From positions 992,001 to 1,056,000 of the forward strand of contig JAVHNS010000001.1 of NCBI GenBank assembly GCA_036872755.1: a DNA stretch of 64,000 nucleotides, read 5' to 3'. Shown here one piece after another: positions 24,042 through 36,948 of this stretch. This stretch comes from Orbilia blumenaviensis. Lineage: Eukaryota; Ascomycota; Orbiliomycetes; Orbiliales; Orbiliaceae. How positions within the stretch are numbered: position 1 is the stretch's first letter; each line of letters starts with the position of its first letter. The notes below the pieces were generated by a model. That model saw only the letters and a list, made by a program, of their open reading frames with translations, did no database searches and was not told the DNA's origin. A program made the position numbers and the translations under genes.

Positions 24042-24856
24042 ATGCTTGGTGCTATCGCGAGTTTGAACGCTCGTATCCGTTCCAACAAGGTTCTGGACTA
24101 CGTTTGCTCGACCCGTAAGTTTTTCATCAAATCAAAAACACCTCAATTACACGATACTAATCATTGGTGTTCTTTTTATTAATTCTGAAAATACAGACTT
24201 CTGGGGTCCCGTCTCGAACTTCGGTATTCCTCTGGCTGCCATTTCAGATATCAACAAGGACCCGGAAATGTAACCACCCGATCGTGCACCATGATATCAT
24301 CGTCAGCTTCATTGATAGCTGACGTCGCTTCCGGTACACAGTATCTCAGGACAAATGACTGGCGCCTTGGTTGTTTACTCAGCGGTCTTCATGCGATACT
24401 CGTACGTGGTTCCAAAAGCCTCCGGCGCTGTATGGTCTTTACAAGCGTTCAGTCAGTATAACAGAAGGCCCCAGTTGCTAATTTGAGGCTTTTATTCCCA
24501 TCCAGGCTTGCTGTCACGCCTAAGAATTATCTTCTTTTTGGTATGTTGCGCCTCCGTGGAACTTCTAAAAGCTAATAGTCCACTGTGCTGACCGACTGTA
24601 GCCTGCCACTTCATCAATGAGTGCTCGCAGTTAACACAAGGCTACCGTTATCTACAATTCCACCAGTAAATACCCCCCCTCCTACTCGACTCCACGATCC
24701 ATACGTGTTCTAATTGTTCGGTACCTTCATTGTAGCTGGGGAGGCCGTGAAATCGCCCAGAAGGCCAAGGAAGCGGCTGGTCAAGCAGCCAGCAAGGCTG
24801 AGGATTCTGTTAGCAAAGCAGCGAACAAGATTAAGTCCTCGGCGGGAACAAACTAA
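24042..24856 (+). CDS. MPC1: Mitochondrial pyruvate carrier subunit Mpc1
   Basis: Six exons (24042-24114, 24197-24269, 24342-24401, 24506-24540, 24602-24665, 24736-24856) give 141 residues. Mpc1 pairs with Mpc2/Mpc3 in the inner mitochondrial membrane to import pyruvate. The family core is clear once spliced: THFWGPVSNFGIPLAAISDI, then [42 protein letters not shown] broken over four exons, and GYRYLQFHHW. The carboxy tail (about 105-141) is Ala/Lys-rich and amphipathic, longer than in yeast but common in filamentous fungi. Exon 4 is only 35 nt. All sites are GT-AG, and identification is secure. Confidence 0.94.
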
Positions 24857-26651
24857 AGAAAGAAAAAAACGATTTCAGTCTACGGTTTCGTTTTCTCCGT
24901 TAGAGGTTCTTTTAATCTGTCTTGTGTGTATATTAGCATTGCGTCATATATCCCCCGTGGTGGTAGAGGAAAAAATGGAATCGTATTCCTTCACGATATC
25001 TTTTGCGAGCACGACACTGCATAACATGAGTCTTAACCCCAACATGCACCTTGTATGCAAGTTTCTTGGGGCAGGCTTGATTGCTACATATGTGGAGGGC
25101 TAGTAATCTGGGGCCGGGTTCACAAACTATTCCTTTTCGGAACAAGCTCCTTGCTTTTCGGACTGTGATCGAGGAATGTCGGGCCCGAAAGCGACCTCTC
25201 TCTGGCCAAGACTTCGGCTCCCATCTCCCTGCTGCAAACCCATCCTTTGCCATATCGCTGCTATCTTAGACGGCCCGGTAGCTTAGTCTTGCAAGCCTGT
25301 TATATCTCACCCAGCCGACGTCATGAAGTCCAAACCAGGCCGGTTGTCCAAAATACCACATCTACAACACTTTGATCTTCAACCTTACGGAAGAATATGA
25401 CATATACATAGCTATATACGTTGGAATATGAAAACAGCATCGACGAGAGTAGAAGGGCGAATCTATCTGATCTCGTTTACAGCTCGGCTTATTCGAATTA
25501 ATAACAGGAAATTAATGTAGGAAGCTGATAGACCAGTCGCTCAGCGGTAGAGACGTACGGTAGTTTCTATATTCACACTTGGGAAGAGGATAATGAGGTT
25601 TACATTGCGTGGAAGGCTTCTACTTGAATAGGAGTTTTCGGGCGTAAAGGTAGGTATGCATGCATCTCGATGATGCTGACGAATAGTGCAAGTATATTTA
25701 CTATTTTGTATCAGCAAGACAGTCTACAACGTAAACCCGTAATGCAGCTCCCTGTGTTATCACGAAAGGTATTATCTATCCCACCCCGATACCCCTCACT
25801 TATACCGAATGAGCGAGGATACATGGGAACGATTGGGGGGTGCTCGAGGCTCGCAGGATGCCAAATAGCTTGGAGTGGACGAGATCTCGAGAACATGACA
25901 CATCGGATCATATCACAGGTAAATCCAACAAGTCACGCGCAAGGCGCGACGCGATATCTATGCTTTCGATATGATATAATGATATGTAATCATAACCTAA
26001 CATAACCGCCAGTTCGTAACTTGGACGGCGTGGGAGGAACAATCATCAGAGAACCAAAAGTTTTATGCGATATCGCAAAAAATTCATCCCGCGAGGAAAT
26101 ACATTTTGGGAAGCACAAGAAACAAGCCCAACCTGAGTTGAAACGTCGAATATGCAGGACTACGCAGATTTGATTTATGATATTTAGCCGACGGCGACTT
26201 ACCGCTCGTTGTTGGTTGATGTTCATGCATTGTTTGACTCCCCGCTCACCTGGCTTTCTCCAATTTGGGATTTCAACTTTTTTTTCTTGGCGGTATAGCC
26301 ATATCTAGACGAGAGAGACGATAGATGAGTGGTCAAGATTGCCGACAACGGGTTGGAGATATAAAGTGGTGGTGTTGAGATTTTGGGTTATAGCCTGTGT
26401 ATAAATTGGACGTCTTGGAGAACAATTAATTAAAACATCTTTCGACTGATATATCGATACCTCGTTTTTACTTTGAATATTTGCAACTCCACCTTTCTAT
26501 TACCCCTCTGTTTTCCTTATTCCCTATTCTATAAAGGAAGAGCCAGCTTCAAAACTATAGGCATCACCCAGACAGTGAACTTGCTTGTTTGCGGGTCTCG
26601 TAAGGGTTATCCAAATTACCACATCAACAACACACTTTCATTTCTATCAAG
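24857..26651. other. Intergenic, no supported gene
   Basis: No gene or RNA could be supported in these 1.8 kb. The interval marks the change from the housekeeping block to the more loosely packed accessory region. Confidence 0.45.
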
Positions 26652-29252
26652 ATGGCGAGCAGACGAAATAGGTCCACAAATAGAGACCCGTTTAGGGAAT
26701 CTAGCCATGGAGGGGCTAAACGCACCTATTCGAAAGACGAGGATATACCCCAAATAGTGAGAGATATTATCAAGGAAGCGACTTCAAAGCGGACGCGACA
26801 AAAAGAAATTTTAGCACAAATTAAACCATATGTAGACTGGGAGTGAGTCAAAATATCATGATATCACAGCTCTACCTGTGAAGTCTATTATATAGTATAG
26901 TTATAAATTTGAGAGTGCGTTCTAATCAAAATTTATTTATATTATTAGCGAGAATGGTCTAAAGTACTTCCTCCGGAAGCAAAAACTTAGCAAGGTGAAC
27001 CTAAGGCGAGAGGAGCAGGAATATATCAAGAGACATAGTAGGCGTGCTCTACAAGAAGGGCGACCAATTCCAGGATTTGAACTTGTGAGGTCTGGAAAGG
27101 TTGAAAAGGTAAAAAAGTCAGTAGTAGACAGGCTGCTTAAAGATGGCGACGAATACTACGCGCAAGACTTAGGTATGATCTTTATTTTGATTAGGATAAT
27201 TGTTGGCTAAACCTAGATTTCATATACATAACTATAATTCATATTACTAACAGATAATCTTCATATATAGAGGAACAAGACGATGACGATTCGTGCGACA
27301 TCCGTATCGTGGGATCCGATGACCAGTCCTTTGAAAGGCATCTTCAAGATCTCGAGAGTATCGATATGGGGAATTATGGGAATCTTGGTGGGGGTTATAA
27401 TTTCGGCGAGGCCGGGATGTATGATACAGCATTAGACATTGATGCGCTCGGGGAACCCGGAATTGAGATACCAGATTTTGAGCCTCCAGGTATGCCCAGA
27501 TTATGTAATGGCTGCCCGGACTTCGACTGGGGCTTTCTGGAGCTAGCTTGTCAGTCGCCTTTCGATGACGATGCCTTGCCAAACCCAAACCATTCGACAG
27601 CAGCAGGACAGTCTGGCTCGTTTCATAGTCCTCCGGACTCTGGATGTTTCAATCTAAGGGCTCGGCACCAAGAAAACGGAGTTGGTCATGGCGTCGATCC
27701 GAAATGCCACTACAATCCATTCGGTGATTTTATTCTCCAATTACAGCCGGCTAGGGATCTAATCCAAGCGCTGACGGAAGGTGAATATGAACAGGAGTCG
27801 GCAAATATTGGGCGTAAACCATTGCGCGACCAAAGGTCAGGTCTTGGACCGACTGACCCCCCCGAGCTCTGGTCTCAAGCCTTTGTTTCTGAGAGAAATA
27901 AATGGATCGGATTAATCGAGGCATTGTCCCTCGAAACGCTCACGAGAATCGTCATGGAACAAAAGTCTTCGGGGATCAACGACATATACACCTGCTATAA
28001 GCGTGTTGCAACCACATGGAGGGCGTCAGAGTTATACTTCCACTTCATGGACTGGGATACGGTCCGCCTTCCTCCTCCGCATATTCTTTACTCCCTTTTC
28101 AAAGATCCAAAATCGCTCCCGTCAGAAATTCGGGAGGCCTTAGCCGGCAACCTTGTGGAAGTCGACGTTCTCCCACCTGACGAACGAGAGCGCGAATCAA
28201 GATTACTCCACAAAATCTACGAAGACAATCTCCCTCAAGTCATAGAAATTTCACTGGCCCACAAGAAAGACAAGCATTGGAACTTTGGCTTCAAGGCAAT
28301 TACCGTTCACCTAAAAACGCTTGAGGAAATATATGGCCCAGACCATTACCTGGTAACCCGAGTGATACATCGATTTGCCACTGTCATGGAGCGGGCCGAT
28401 TTACAAAATATCAACGACAAAGATCTTATCCCGCTACTCTGGATACTGATCAAAAAGCTTTTTCGACTTAAGCTCGAGGACAGTTATACAGCGGATATAC
28501 CACATGCCATTTTACATCTATACCGGTCTCTCGTGCGAGTTAGGGACTTTCAGGGAGCGAAACAAATGTGCAAACATTATGAGACCTATTGTCGTAGAAT
28601 CGGAAGAAAGAGTGACGAGCTTCTGAATATGAACCTCGTGATGGTAACTGGAATGGAACTTATGGAGACTGAAAGGACTAAAGCCCTAAGATATCTCCAA
28701 AGATCTTTAAAGTTTTTCGAAGAGAAAAGCCCGACAGTAAGGAATTTTATCCATACTATGGGACACTCCGTTATTTCCTTCAACTTCTTGCAAATCGGCC
28801 GTTTCCTACGAGGCGCTGGCCGTGTCAGAGACGCTACATCCAGTATTCGCAGTTCGATTAGACACTCCACACGGACAGTTTACGAAATGTCACCGCGAGT
28901 ATATGAAGGGGTCTTTGAGCTGGCTGTGTGCTATGAGGTTTTGGGAAAGCCCTTTATGGCGTTGACTTTCTTCCATGACGACCTTGAATATAGAGAAAAA
29001 GCCGGGATTTTTCATACTGCTCTCCCAAGTTTAGAGGCTATGAGTCGTATTTTGGCAAAGTGCGGTCTATCACAGCGGGTACAGCCAACGAATCGGTTAA
29101 ATCCTGTTTGGATGCTCCATCAAGTTGACCTCGAGAAATACTATGCTATCTATGACAAAATGAAAGCTAGTGAGGAGGTAAATGTTGACTCTGAAGACAA
29201 TAGTGCCACCGTTTCTATCGTGGATCTAGGGGTTGGGACTATACCAGAATAG
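26652..29252 (+). CDS. Large protein of unknown function with basic N-terminus and helical-repeat C-terminus
   Basis: Three exons (26652-26842, 26949-27172, 27271-29252) give 798 residues. I do not recognise a named family. Residues 1-115 are highly basic and helical (TSKRTRQKEILAQIKPYV, NLRREEQEYIKRHSRRAL), which suits DNA or RNA binding. Residues 140-250 are acidic and Gly/Asp-rich. From about residue 290 the protein is a run of amphipathic helices (LKTLEEIYGPDHYLVTRVIH, FQGAKQMCKHYETYCRRIG, ALRYLQRSLKFFEEKSP) like the TPR-type regions of fungal Clr5-domain proteins, though I cannot see a clear Clr5 motif. A nuclear regulator is a guess. It lies tail to tail with the divergent TyrRS gene, 443 nt apart. 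Confidence 0.7.
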
Positions 29253-29695
29253 GAATGAAATTTGGATTTATAATTCTTTATCAGAGCGGCCATTAACTTT
29301 GAGTTTACATGTTAGTACGTTAACTTTCATACCTTTGCCTTTTTGGCCCAGTTTTGCTATTTGAATGTATATGATAGTATTCACTGAAGAATCTATGCAA
29401 TCTTAGCCTCAAATAACGGCTAAAATTTATCTACGTAATTTTTATCCGAACAGGAATGTTTAAGTTGAATAGCATGATCTAGGTCTATAAACTAGATATG
29501 ATGGGATTGCAAATAATAACAAGGATAACTGTAATGAAGATACAAAGACCCACGTCCTCGGGGACATGCAAAACAGTTTTTAATCCACAATCTGACTTCC
29601 CCCGTATAAATTACACCATTTACACCGTAAATATAAATAAAAGATTTTGTCTCGCATAACCAGCCGCCACCCCCCCATAAAATAGACACACTGGG
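29253..29695. other. Shared 3' region of two convergent genes
   Basis: This AT-rich 443-nt stretch separates the stops of two convergent genes. Nothing else is seen in it. Confidence 0.5.
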
Positions 29696-31308
29696 TTAAT
29701 AAACACCCCCAGGGTATGCCAACTCATCAACTAATTGCCAGTCCTCACTTTCGTTGTATATTTTCCTGATCCCCGCAAGCAGCTCATTCAGAACATCGAT
29801 AACAAGACTTTTAAGATCATCTGGGGAAATAAAACCATCCGCATAATCCCTTTCCATATCTTCATACAAACTATAGTACCGGTCTTCGCCCGTGATTGAA
29901 TCGCGCACGTTTAGGATACTCCCATCAGGCGCAGAAGGCAAGGCAAGCGGCCCTAGCCGCCGGGACTTCGCGTCGACTATTTCATGAAGGTTATAACCTA
30001 CGGCTCCCTTTGACCGTTCAAACCTCATTTCAGCAATGGGCCATATGATATCGCGCAGGATACCGAGGACACCATTGTTTGGTGTGATGTCTCCGGGAGT
30101 GCATTCTGCTTCTGAAATCTTCTGATGTACAGTTGCAGGACTGTCTAAGAATTCAATTTTTGTGTCTGGAGAATGGGAAGAGGACATCTTGGAAGGTGAT
30201 GTAGGAGAGGAAGCGGCAGAATTTAAGGGAGAGGGAAATGGGGAGGAATATTTAAGGGATGGGACCATGTTATTCATAATATGTTCTCGGGGCTGATGGT
30301 TGATTTTTGGTAGAAATGTTGCGGAGTGTGTGAATAGGTCGTACTAAATACTTGATTAGAAATCAACTATATAAAAAATGAATTGTCGATTTAAGTAGCA
30401 AAAGGGTCAAAATAAAACTGTACCTGATCAAGTCCACCAAACTGGATATCCATACCCGTAAAGACTTCTCCGAGGGTCTGGTGAATACAACATAAAAGCG
30501 GACTCAACATCTCAGTTTCTGCAACCTCACTGGTACAATGAGCATCTGTGCGTCGCATCATAACAATGAGTTTGTGAAACTCTTGAATGAATGCTTCGGT
30601 ATATGCATATGAAGACTCATCAATATGAGAAATTTGCTCGGGTGAGACACCCAGTGAACTTAAGACCGCGGTCATAAGATGACGATAGTAAGATAGACGG
30701 TGTTTAACGAGGGGCAGGGGATGAACATAGTTCACGAGTAGTGCATATATGTCTACATAGAGGATCATCGGCTAGAATTCCCAGCGTTAACTAAAAATTC
30801 TATATTTATATGCGGGATAAAACTCAATTTAGACAGGATTACCTGAAGTCCTGCACGCAGAAAATCCACCATTTTTGTGAGAGGAACTAAATACCCAATG
30901 TGGGCTGTGTATATAGACATTAGTAGACACTCGCTTACTATATGCACGCTGAAACCTGGTGCTCGGTATGCATATGCAGGGCCTATAGACGCTCGGGCAT
31001 AGATACGGCATAGCATGCGTTTATACTTGGTTCAAGATAGATCAACCGGGGACCTACGCTTTCCAGTTGGAGCAGTAACTATGCATATGAGACAATTAGC
31101 ACACCAATATCATCCGGATATCGCTATCACACCAAGGGCTATTCCTACCCCATGCTATAGAGGGATGTGGTTTCCTCGCTAGTAGATGTTTGAGTGAGTC
31201 TTCCGAAGTGAAGGGGTCGAAGAGCGTTTGACGCCTTGTGATCAATGTGTAGCGCTCGCTAACATTCAAAGTAGGTGTGTTCGTGAGCTCCATGTTTGAT
31301 AATGCCAT
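29696..31308 (-). CDS. Divergent tyrosyl-tRNA synthetase paralogue
   Basis: Five exons (31308-31149, 31078-31058, 30904-30843, 30771-30424, 30343-29696) give an intact 412-residue frame aligning end to end with cytosolic (archaeal/eukaryotic-type) TyrRS. The class I ATP motifs are intact: TAPTGKPHIGY at about 55-65 (HIGH region) and KMSSS at 249-253. The pocket differs. By alignment from memory with human TyrRS, Tyr39 is Ala52, Gly41 is Val54, Tyr166 is Cys175 and Asp173 is Gly182, whereas Gln170 and the Gln of GGLDQ (Gln188) are kept. A Ser/Pro-rich insert of about 20 residues (228-247) precedes KMSSS. The 21-nt exon 2 encodes TAPTGK. This is unlikely to be the essential TyrRS; it may charge another amino acid, make aminoacyl-AMP, or have lost activity. 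Introns and frame show no decay. Confidence 0.85.
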
Positions 31309-32978
31309 CGATCAAAGTAAATGGAGAAAAATGAGATGATTAGATACACTTCAGGTAGCTGCACATTGTGGGGCGTGTTCGGCTTTAATCGTGGCCTCGC
31401 ATGTCAAGCCTGTATTTTAATCACTTCGAATATAGTGTTAAATCCGTCGTACAGATCTATGAGCTCCTCCAGTGGGCAATACATATACATAAAGCAGGCT
31501 CAATCAACCCAGTGGCTCTCGTAGCTACGTATACGTAGGACTTTTCATGATACTCTGAATATGACCTTGCTACTCCTAACCAGCTATTTGGGCTCTTTAC
31601 GTAATTTTATGCCGGGTTTTATTTTTTGAAAAATATGATGGATCACAACCTAAGTGCCAGAGAGTACTAAAGTATCCACCCCGTATATGAAGTTAGGCTT
31701 TATCGGACTAGTTTTCGGAGCTCCAGCGGGTACATACTGGCAACCTCGGGTGTAAGGCCGCGAATCGATCTAGCTCCCGTGCGGCCGTGCAATTTATTTA
31801 GTTTTCGGACTACGGATTGGTGTCCGTTCGGTATTTTGGTACACAGCATGAGTCCCAACTTTGGGACCGCCCATGCAGCAGCAGGCATATGGCCATGGAA
31901 TCCCCTAAAGGTGATATTAGACCTACCCGCTCGTACGGTACAGGCTCGGTTAGATGACAGGAGCAGCTTCAACTAATGTTATAACGGGGCGGAAGGGTTT
32001 CAGAAACCCGTGGCCAGGGATCAAGCTGGGATGAACCTGATTGAAGATCGGGATGTCAATAGGGGGTTCACCGGACCAGCTGATAAGAAAGCTTAAGGGA
32101 GCCCGAGAGCTCAATTGCACAATACAATAAATAGGCTTAGATAGAAGTTATGTGAATTTGATGTTATACTTAATTATGATGTTACCGGATGCTTTGTGTA
32201 ACAAGTTCAACTACACTAAACTTCTCTGTGTTTTTCTTGCATTAGTTAATCGGCTGGATCTCAGGGCTCGCCTTACCGAAAACTAGATCATATACCTCTT
32301 GCTATACAAGCTAAGTCGAGCCGACCCGTCAGATCGCTCAGCCAGCCTGGGATTGACATGCATATGTTGGCCTCCGTATATATGCACCTGTCAGATCGAC
32401 CAATTCGTCCGATACTTGACTAAACCATGAACAGTGTAGTCTGTTCAAAATTAGGGGGGCTGCTGGGTATATCTATTATCTATGCTATTCCCAGGTTTCC
32501 ATGAACGTGCCAACCTGTACTGCATGCATATGTCTCAAGTTCTACGTTACAACTTGGGGCAGAAGAAAGATGTATATATGTTGTGTAACACAAGTATATG
32601 TACCGCGGTACCTCGATCACTATTGAAAAACCTGTAGCTTTTGTTGGTTCTTCACCAGTTATATTACAAAGCGCATGTAATAATATGTCTGGATAAGGCG
32701 CAGTATGCAGCCTCACCCTCGCGGTCTCGGCCTCGAAGAACATTGGGCAGCCGTATGGCACGGCTCAGCATCCAAAAAGTAATCTCAAAAGAGGGGTTCA
32801 AAAAAAGAAGAGTTCCTTCATTATCTCGCCTCCACTAGGATAAACTGAATGCCTTCAAAAAGGCTCGAGGATGCAGCGCAGCTCTGGAATGAACATCCTG
32901 CAGCTTCTCACTTTACCATCCAAATCCTTAAGCTGGGCGCATGTACATCAACGCATATTCAGGCACGCAAAATACAAC
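31309..32978. other. Intergenic, no supported gene
   Basis: Divergent upstream region of the TyrRS paralogue and the 2OG oxygenase gene. It is AT-rich with many stops, and no conserved coding signal was recognised. Confidence 0.4.
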
Positions 32979-33962
32979 ATGGTAGTCTCTAGCACCATCC
33001 TCCCGAACGGGACAGTGATTGATGTCGCCCACCTTGACAAGATCAATCTCGCGAGGCTTGAAGCCGGAAATTCCGAAGAGAATGAGAAGTTACGTTCAGC
33101 TGCTGAGTCTCAGGGTATATTCTATCTCGACTTTCATGGGAGCAAAATGGGGAGTCTGCTCTTCGAACAACTCGGGGAGGTGTACTACCTATCCCAGCAG
33201 TATTTCGATCAAGAAGAGGGATTGAAGATGAGGGACGTGCGAAATGATCAAAAGCCTTCACAGGATAAAGGGTAATCTATTAGTTTCCGGTTTCCCTTGG
33301 TATCGAAAAAAAAAAAAAAAAGTTGCTCATTAAGATGGATTATAGTTACAAGTTCTGCGAAACGGACGAAACTTTTGAAGTGAGTAGCGGTGTATCAACC
33401 TTCCAGCCCAAGACTAATTTTATTGCAGATGGCATACGATGAACTCGTTAAAGGGGACCTTTGCCTGCCCCAAAGCCTCCAGCCGAATAGGCACACGCTC
33501 AAATACTTCTCAGAAATATGCCACAACGCCGCGCTGACGATGCTCCGCTCTCTCTCGGCCTCCATCTCCCCAGACGAGTTGTTCGAAAACTATCACCAGA
33601 AGTCCAAACAAAGCGACAGCGGACTCAAGCTTGTCTACGAGCCCTGTATCCCGAAAAAAGCAGAAGTGCTTGAAAACAAACACACCGACAGTGGCACTCT
33701 AACTATCCTCTTTGCTGAGGAGCTGGGCTTGCACGTCCAACTTCTGGACGGGAGCTGGGGGTATACCCCTTCCATTTCCGGGTGCGCTGTAGTCCATGTT
33801 GCAGATTCATTGCAGTTTATGAGCGGTGGAAGACTCAGATCTCCAGTCCATCGTGTTACCCAACCAGTCGACGGGTTTATGAAGAGATATTTCCTATCAT
33901 ATTTCTTGCGTCCTGAAGATGCCTTTGGAGATAAATATCGTCTTCGAGGCCAGCCTCTTTAA
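32979..33962 (+). CDS. 2-oxoglutarate/Fe(II) oxygenase, isopenicillin N synthase-like
   Basis: Three exons (32979-33271, 33346-33379, 33429-33962) give 286 residues, slightly short for the family (about 300-350). The amino-terminal DIOX_N part is followed by the double-stranded beta helix. The iron ligands are visible: His194 and Asp196 in KHTDSGTLTILF and His250 in RSPVHRVTQP; the oxoglutarate Arg is probably Arg262 in KRYFLSYFLRP, where the usual RxS is altered to RYF with Ser265 further on. Substrates of this family in fungi are mostly secondary metabolites. Exon 2 is 34 nt. The start at 32979 is chosen because family members begin about here; the frame extends up to an ATG at 32871, which would add 36 basic residues, possibly a targeting sequence. 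Confidence 0.82.
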
Positions 33963-36948
33963 TTACTGATTGGGGTGCCTAACCAATGGTGAGAGAGTAG
34001 ATACTTGGGTACGGCCGCTAGAAAGCAACTTTAAAATTTTTGTCTATTCTTCTGTTTTGCATTATTGTATACTTAAACCGTGTACCCTACCTTTTTCGCA
34101 GATTACAGGGAACCCTGAACTATGGCCGCACGCAGTAATCACAATGGGTAATACGAATAAGAAAACGATGTAGTACCCTGAACTACCTCCCAAGATATCG
34201 CTATTACCATCAATTTGACATAATTACACTGCTAAGCTAGAACCTTGGGATATTTGGGCCGCTAGATGACCAACTTTGCCCCAATGACAGCATACGGAAG
34301 CTTGAAGGAGTTTAAACTTAATAACAAGAATTGACCTCTATGGCTATCAAAAAATCTACGTAAAACAAAGTTCGCAAAATACCACGCGGATAGGAACACA
34401 CGTCGGTACGACCTTGTATTCCTGGCCGGTTCCGGATAACTCTTGTCTATTGTTCTTGCTGGTTGACACATAATGCTCGTTACCCTCTCCTAGATGATCG
34501 AGATCGTCTATAGTTCCCGGCACCTTGCTCGTGTAGGGATCAACGGTGGAAGTCTGGGTCGCGGAAGTTTCCGGGACATTTCTCCATGGACAGTTGATCA
34601 GCCGAACTAAAATTAGTTCTCATGCCATATCTAGATGAATTGAGGTTGTTACACAAAATAGTTTGATCTGGGAACCGAGCTCGGGAGCATTTTCATTCTC
34701 TTACTTAATTAGTTTAAGATGCTAACATTCTCCGGTTATAGTTTGGGATTACCCGGCGGGTGACAAGGTCGTGACATCGTTTCATTCCCCGTGCCGCCAT
34801 GTGGTAATTGTAGTACTTTCAAAATTCTCGGGCCGGTCGATCTTCTCATCTAACAGACTACAGGTATCATATTAGTTAGTCTTTTAATATTTGCAGCGGA
34901 GTCATATTAGCCGGTTTTGGGAGAGCTCAGTGAACTCAAAAAAAATAGGAGTACTCTGAAATATAACGTCCTAGACCAGTTGACCGAAGAATCTAAGTAT
35001 AGAGTATCTATTGGTGTCTAGAGTATACATTGAGACGTTCATGAGCAATTCTTAGCTTGTAATTGATGTTCAAAAACCGCACCATCAAGCTTATAATCAA
35101 GCAGTTATATATTTACTATTATAAATACTTATAAAATGGAGATCTCCCACCCATTTGTCTATATATGCCACCGATGCATCCCATTAATACAATACAACAC
35201 CTAGCTAGCTGTAGCTATAGAAATCTATAGAATCCAAAGAGAACAGAATACTACATAACTAGGTACACGCCTAGGTAATTAAGTAGGTACGGTACCTAAG
35301 TGCCCCGAATCCCCCAATATTACAATATCCAATCAATTAGTATCAACCAATATCAAAACGTCTCGATCCCCGCCCTTCAGTTCAGATGATACGTATGACA
35401 TATATTTCGTCAATGCACTTACAATCGACCCGGGTAGCGATCGACATGAGAACGACGAGGCCTGGTCTCGATGCCACTCCGAAGCCAGATATTCGGTTTG
35501 AATACAACGCCAAGTCACTGCATATCACATTCTCCGAGGTGCTGGCGGACTTGATCATGATATCACAAAAAGCACGACGACCTCTAATCCTAAGCTAAGG
35601 GTTTTGGTTTTTACACGAAAATAGTTAGCACTAGATGGTGGAACGTTAACATCGCTTACTGTTTAAGCCAACCGAAGCCGTTGCCTAGGATGACTTTTAC
35701 TAACACAACCAATAAGAGCTGTAACCCCGTAGCTGAAACTATATAGAGCTCTTCCAAGCGGAAAATTACTGGCATTATTGGAACATTGTATTATTTATGT
35801 CTCCTAGCCAGACAAAAACGGCTAGAAATGCACATAGCCGAACGTCGAACGTACACAAAAGAAGTTAATTTGGATCACCATAGCGGACTACACCATGCAT
35901 CATAGGCCAGCCGCCAACAGTTTAAATTACAAGATCGCACCCGCATATCCGTCCCTTGCTTCGTTTCCAGACTTTCCGATAGCAAAGTCCCGGGAGATAG
36001 GTTCTTCCCTAGCTCTCATAAAAACTTTTTTAAAAAAAAGGCACCTGCTTCTATTCGACACGGAACTTCCACCCGTACAGTTGTATAGCGTATGGCAGTG
36101 CACCCTAAAACTTATTCTCGCGATACATACCGTTTCCGTTCTAAACCACTAACAAGAGCGGTACCTAGCCTTACTTCCCGAATCTAATCATTCATTGTGC
36201 TCCCATACAAACTATGCTCGCGAACAAGCACCTCTAAATTCGGTGGAGCTTTGCCTCATAGAATACAAGTAGAGCTCCTCTAGAAATCGAATCTACACCG
36301 GATTAGAAGTCGAAGTTCAAGGCCTCCATGTATCAAGACTGCATGCCCTTCGGACCTTGCTCTCCAAGCAATGCAACTGCAGAGTCCCGTCTGTAGCTCT
36401 GCAGCTCTGGTGATCTAATTTAAATTTATTGAATGAATATAAAAAAAAAAATAATGAGAAAAAGTTGGCGTCATTGACCAATTGGTCGATTGAACCATGG
36501 ATACAAACTGAGCTTCATGATGCATATCCTGCCGCAAACTCTACATCTGAGCAGTATTATACTGTATCTACTTCGGGACCACTTCCTGGAGGCTGGTTAA
36601 CGGGGCGCATGTTCGTCCGAAGTTCAATATTTCCGTACCTTATAACTAGGTATCTACCAAGTCGCTTTGGCATCAAGAATATCTATTTTCAAAAGGAAAG
36701 GTGTTCTGGATCCTCTAATTCTTTTTATTTTAAATTTTTTTTTTTTTAAAGAACTTCATGATTTCATAGACGCCAAGTTAAAAACCTTCCCAATGCCCGA
36801 CTTGACTTCCGTTGAAGTATCTACGCGGCATCAATACTCCGTATTTTCTGAACATACAATTATCATCATAGTTTTTATCATATTTATCATTAATCTATTC
36901 CATTCCCATCACCCTACCCCAGAAGGAAACCGTTCGCTTTCCGTATGT
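33963..36948. other. Long intergenic region, no supported gene
   Basis: About 3 kb of AT-rich sequence. Short frames occur (for example 35386-35598 +) but overlap frames on the other strand and match nothing I know. The frame of the downstream oxidase extends open to 36667, with an alternative ATG at 36793; this extension includes a strongly hydrophobic stretch at about 36856-36900. Confidence 0.4.

Noticed and set aside
25261..25560. tRNA-like strings (GCTCAGCGGTAGAG at about 25539 and CGGTAGCTTAG at about 25270)
   Set aside because: No T-loop GGTTCGA-type motif follows at the right distance and no acceptor stem forms.
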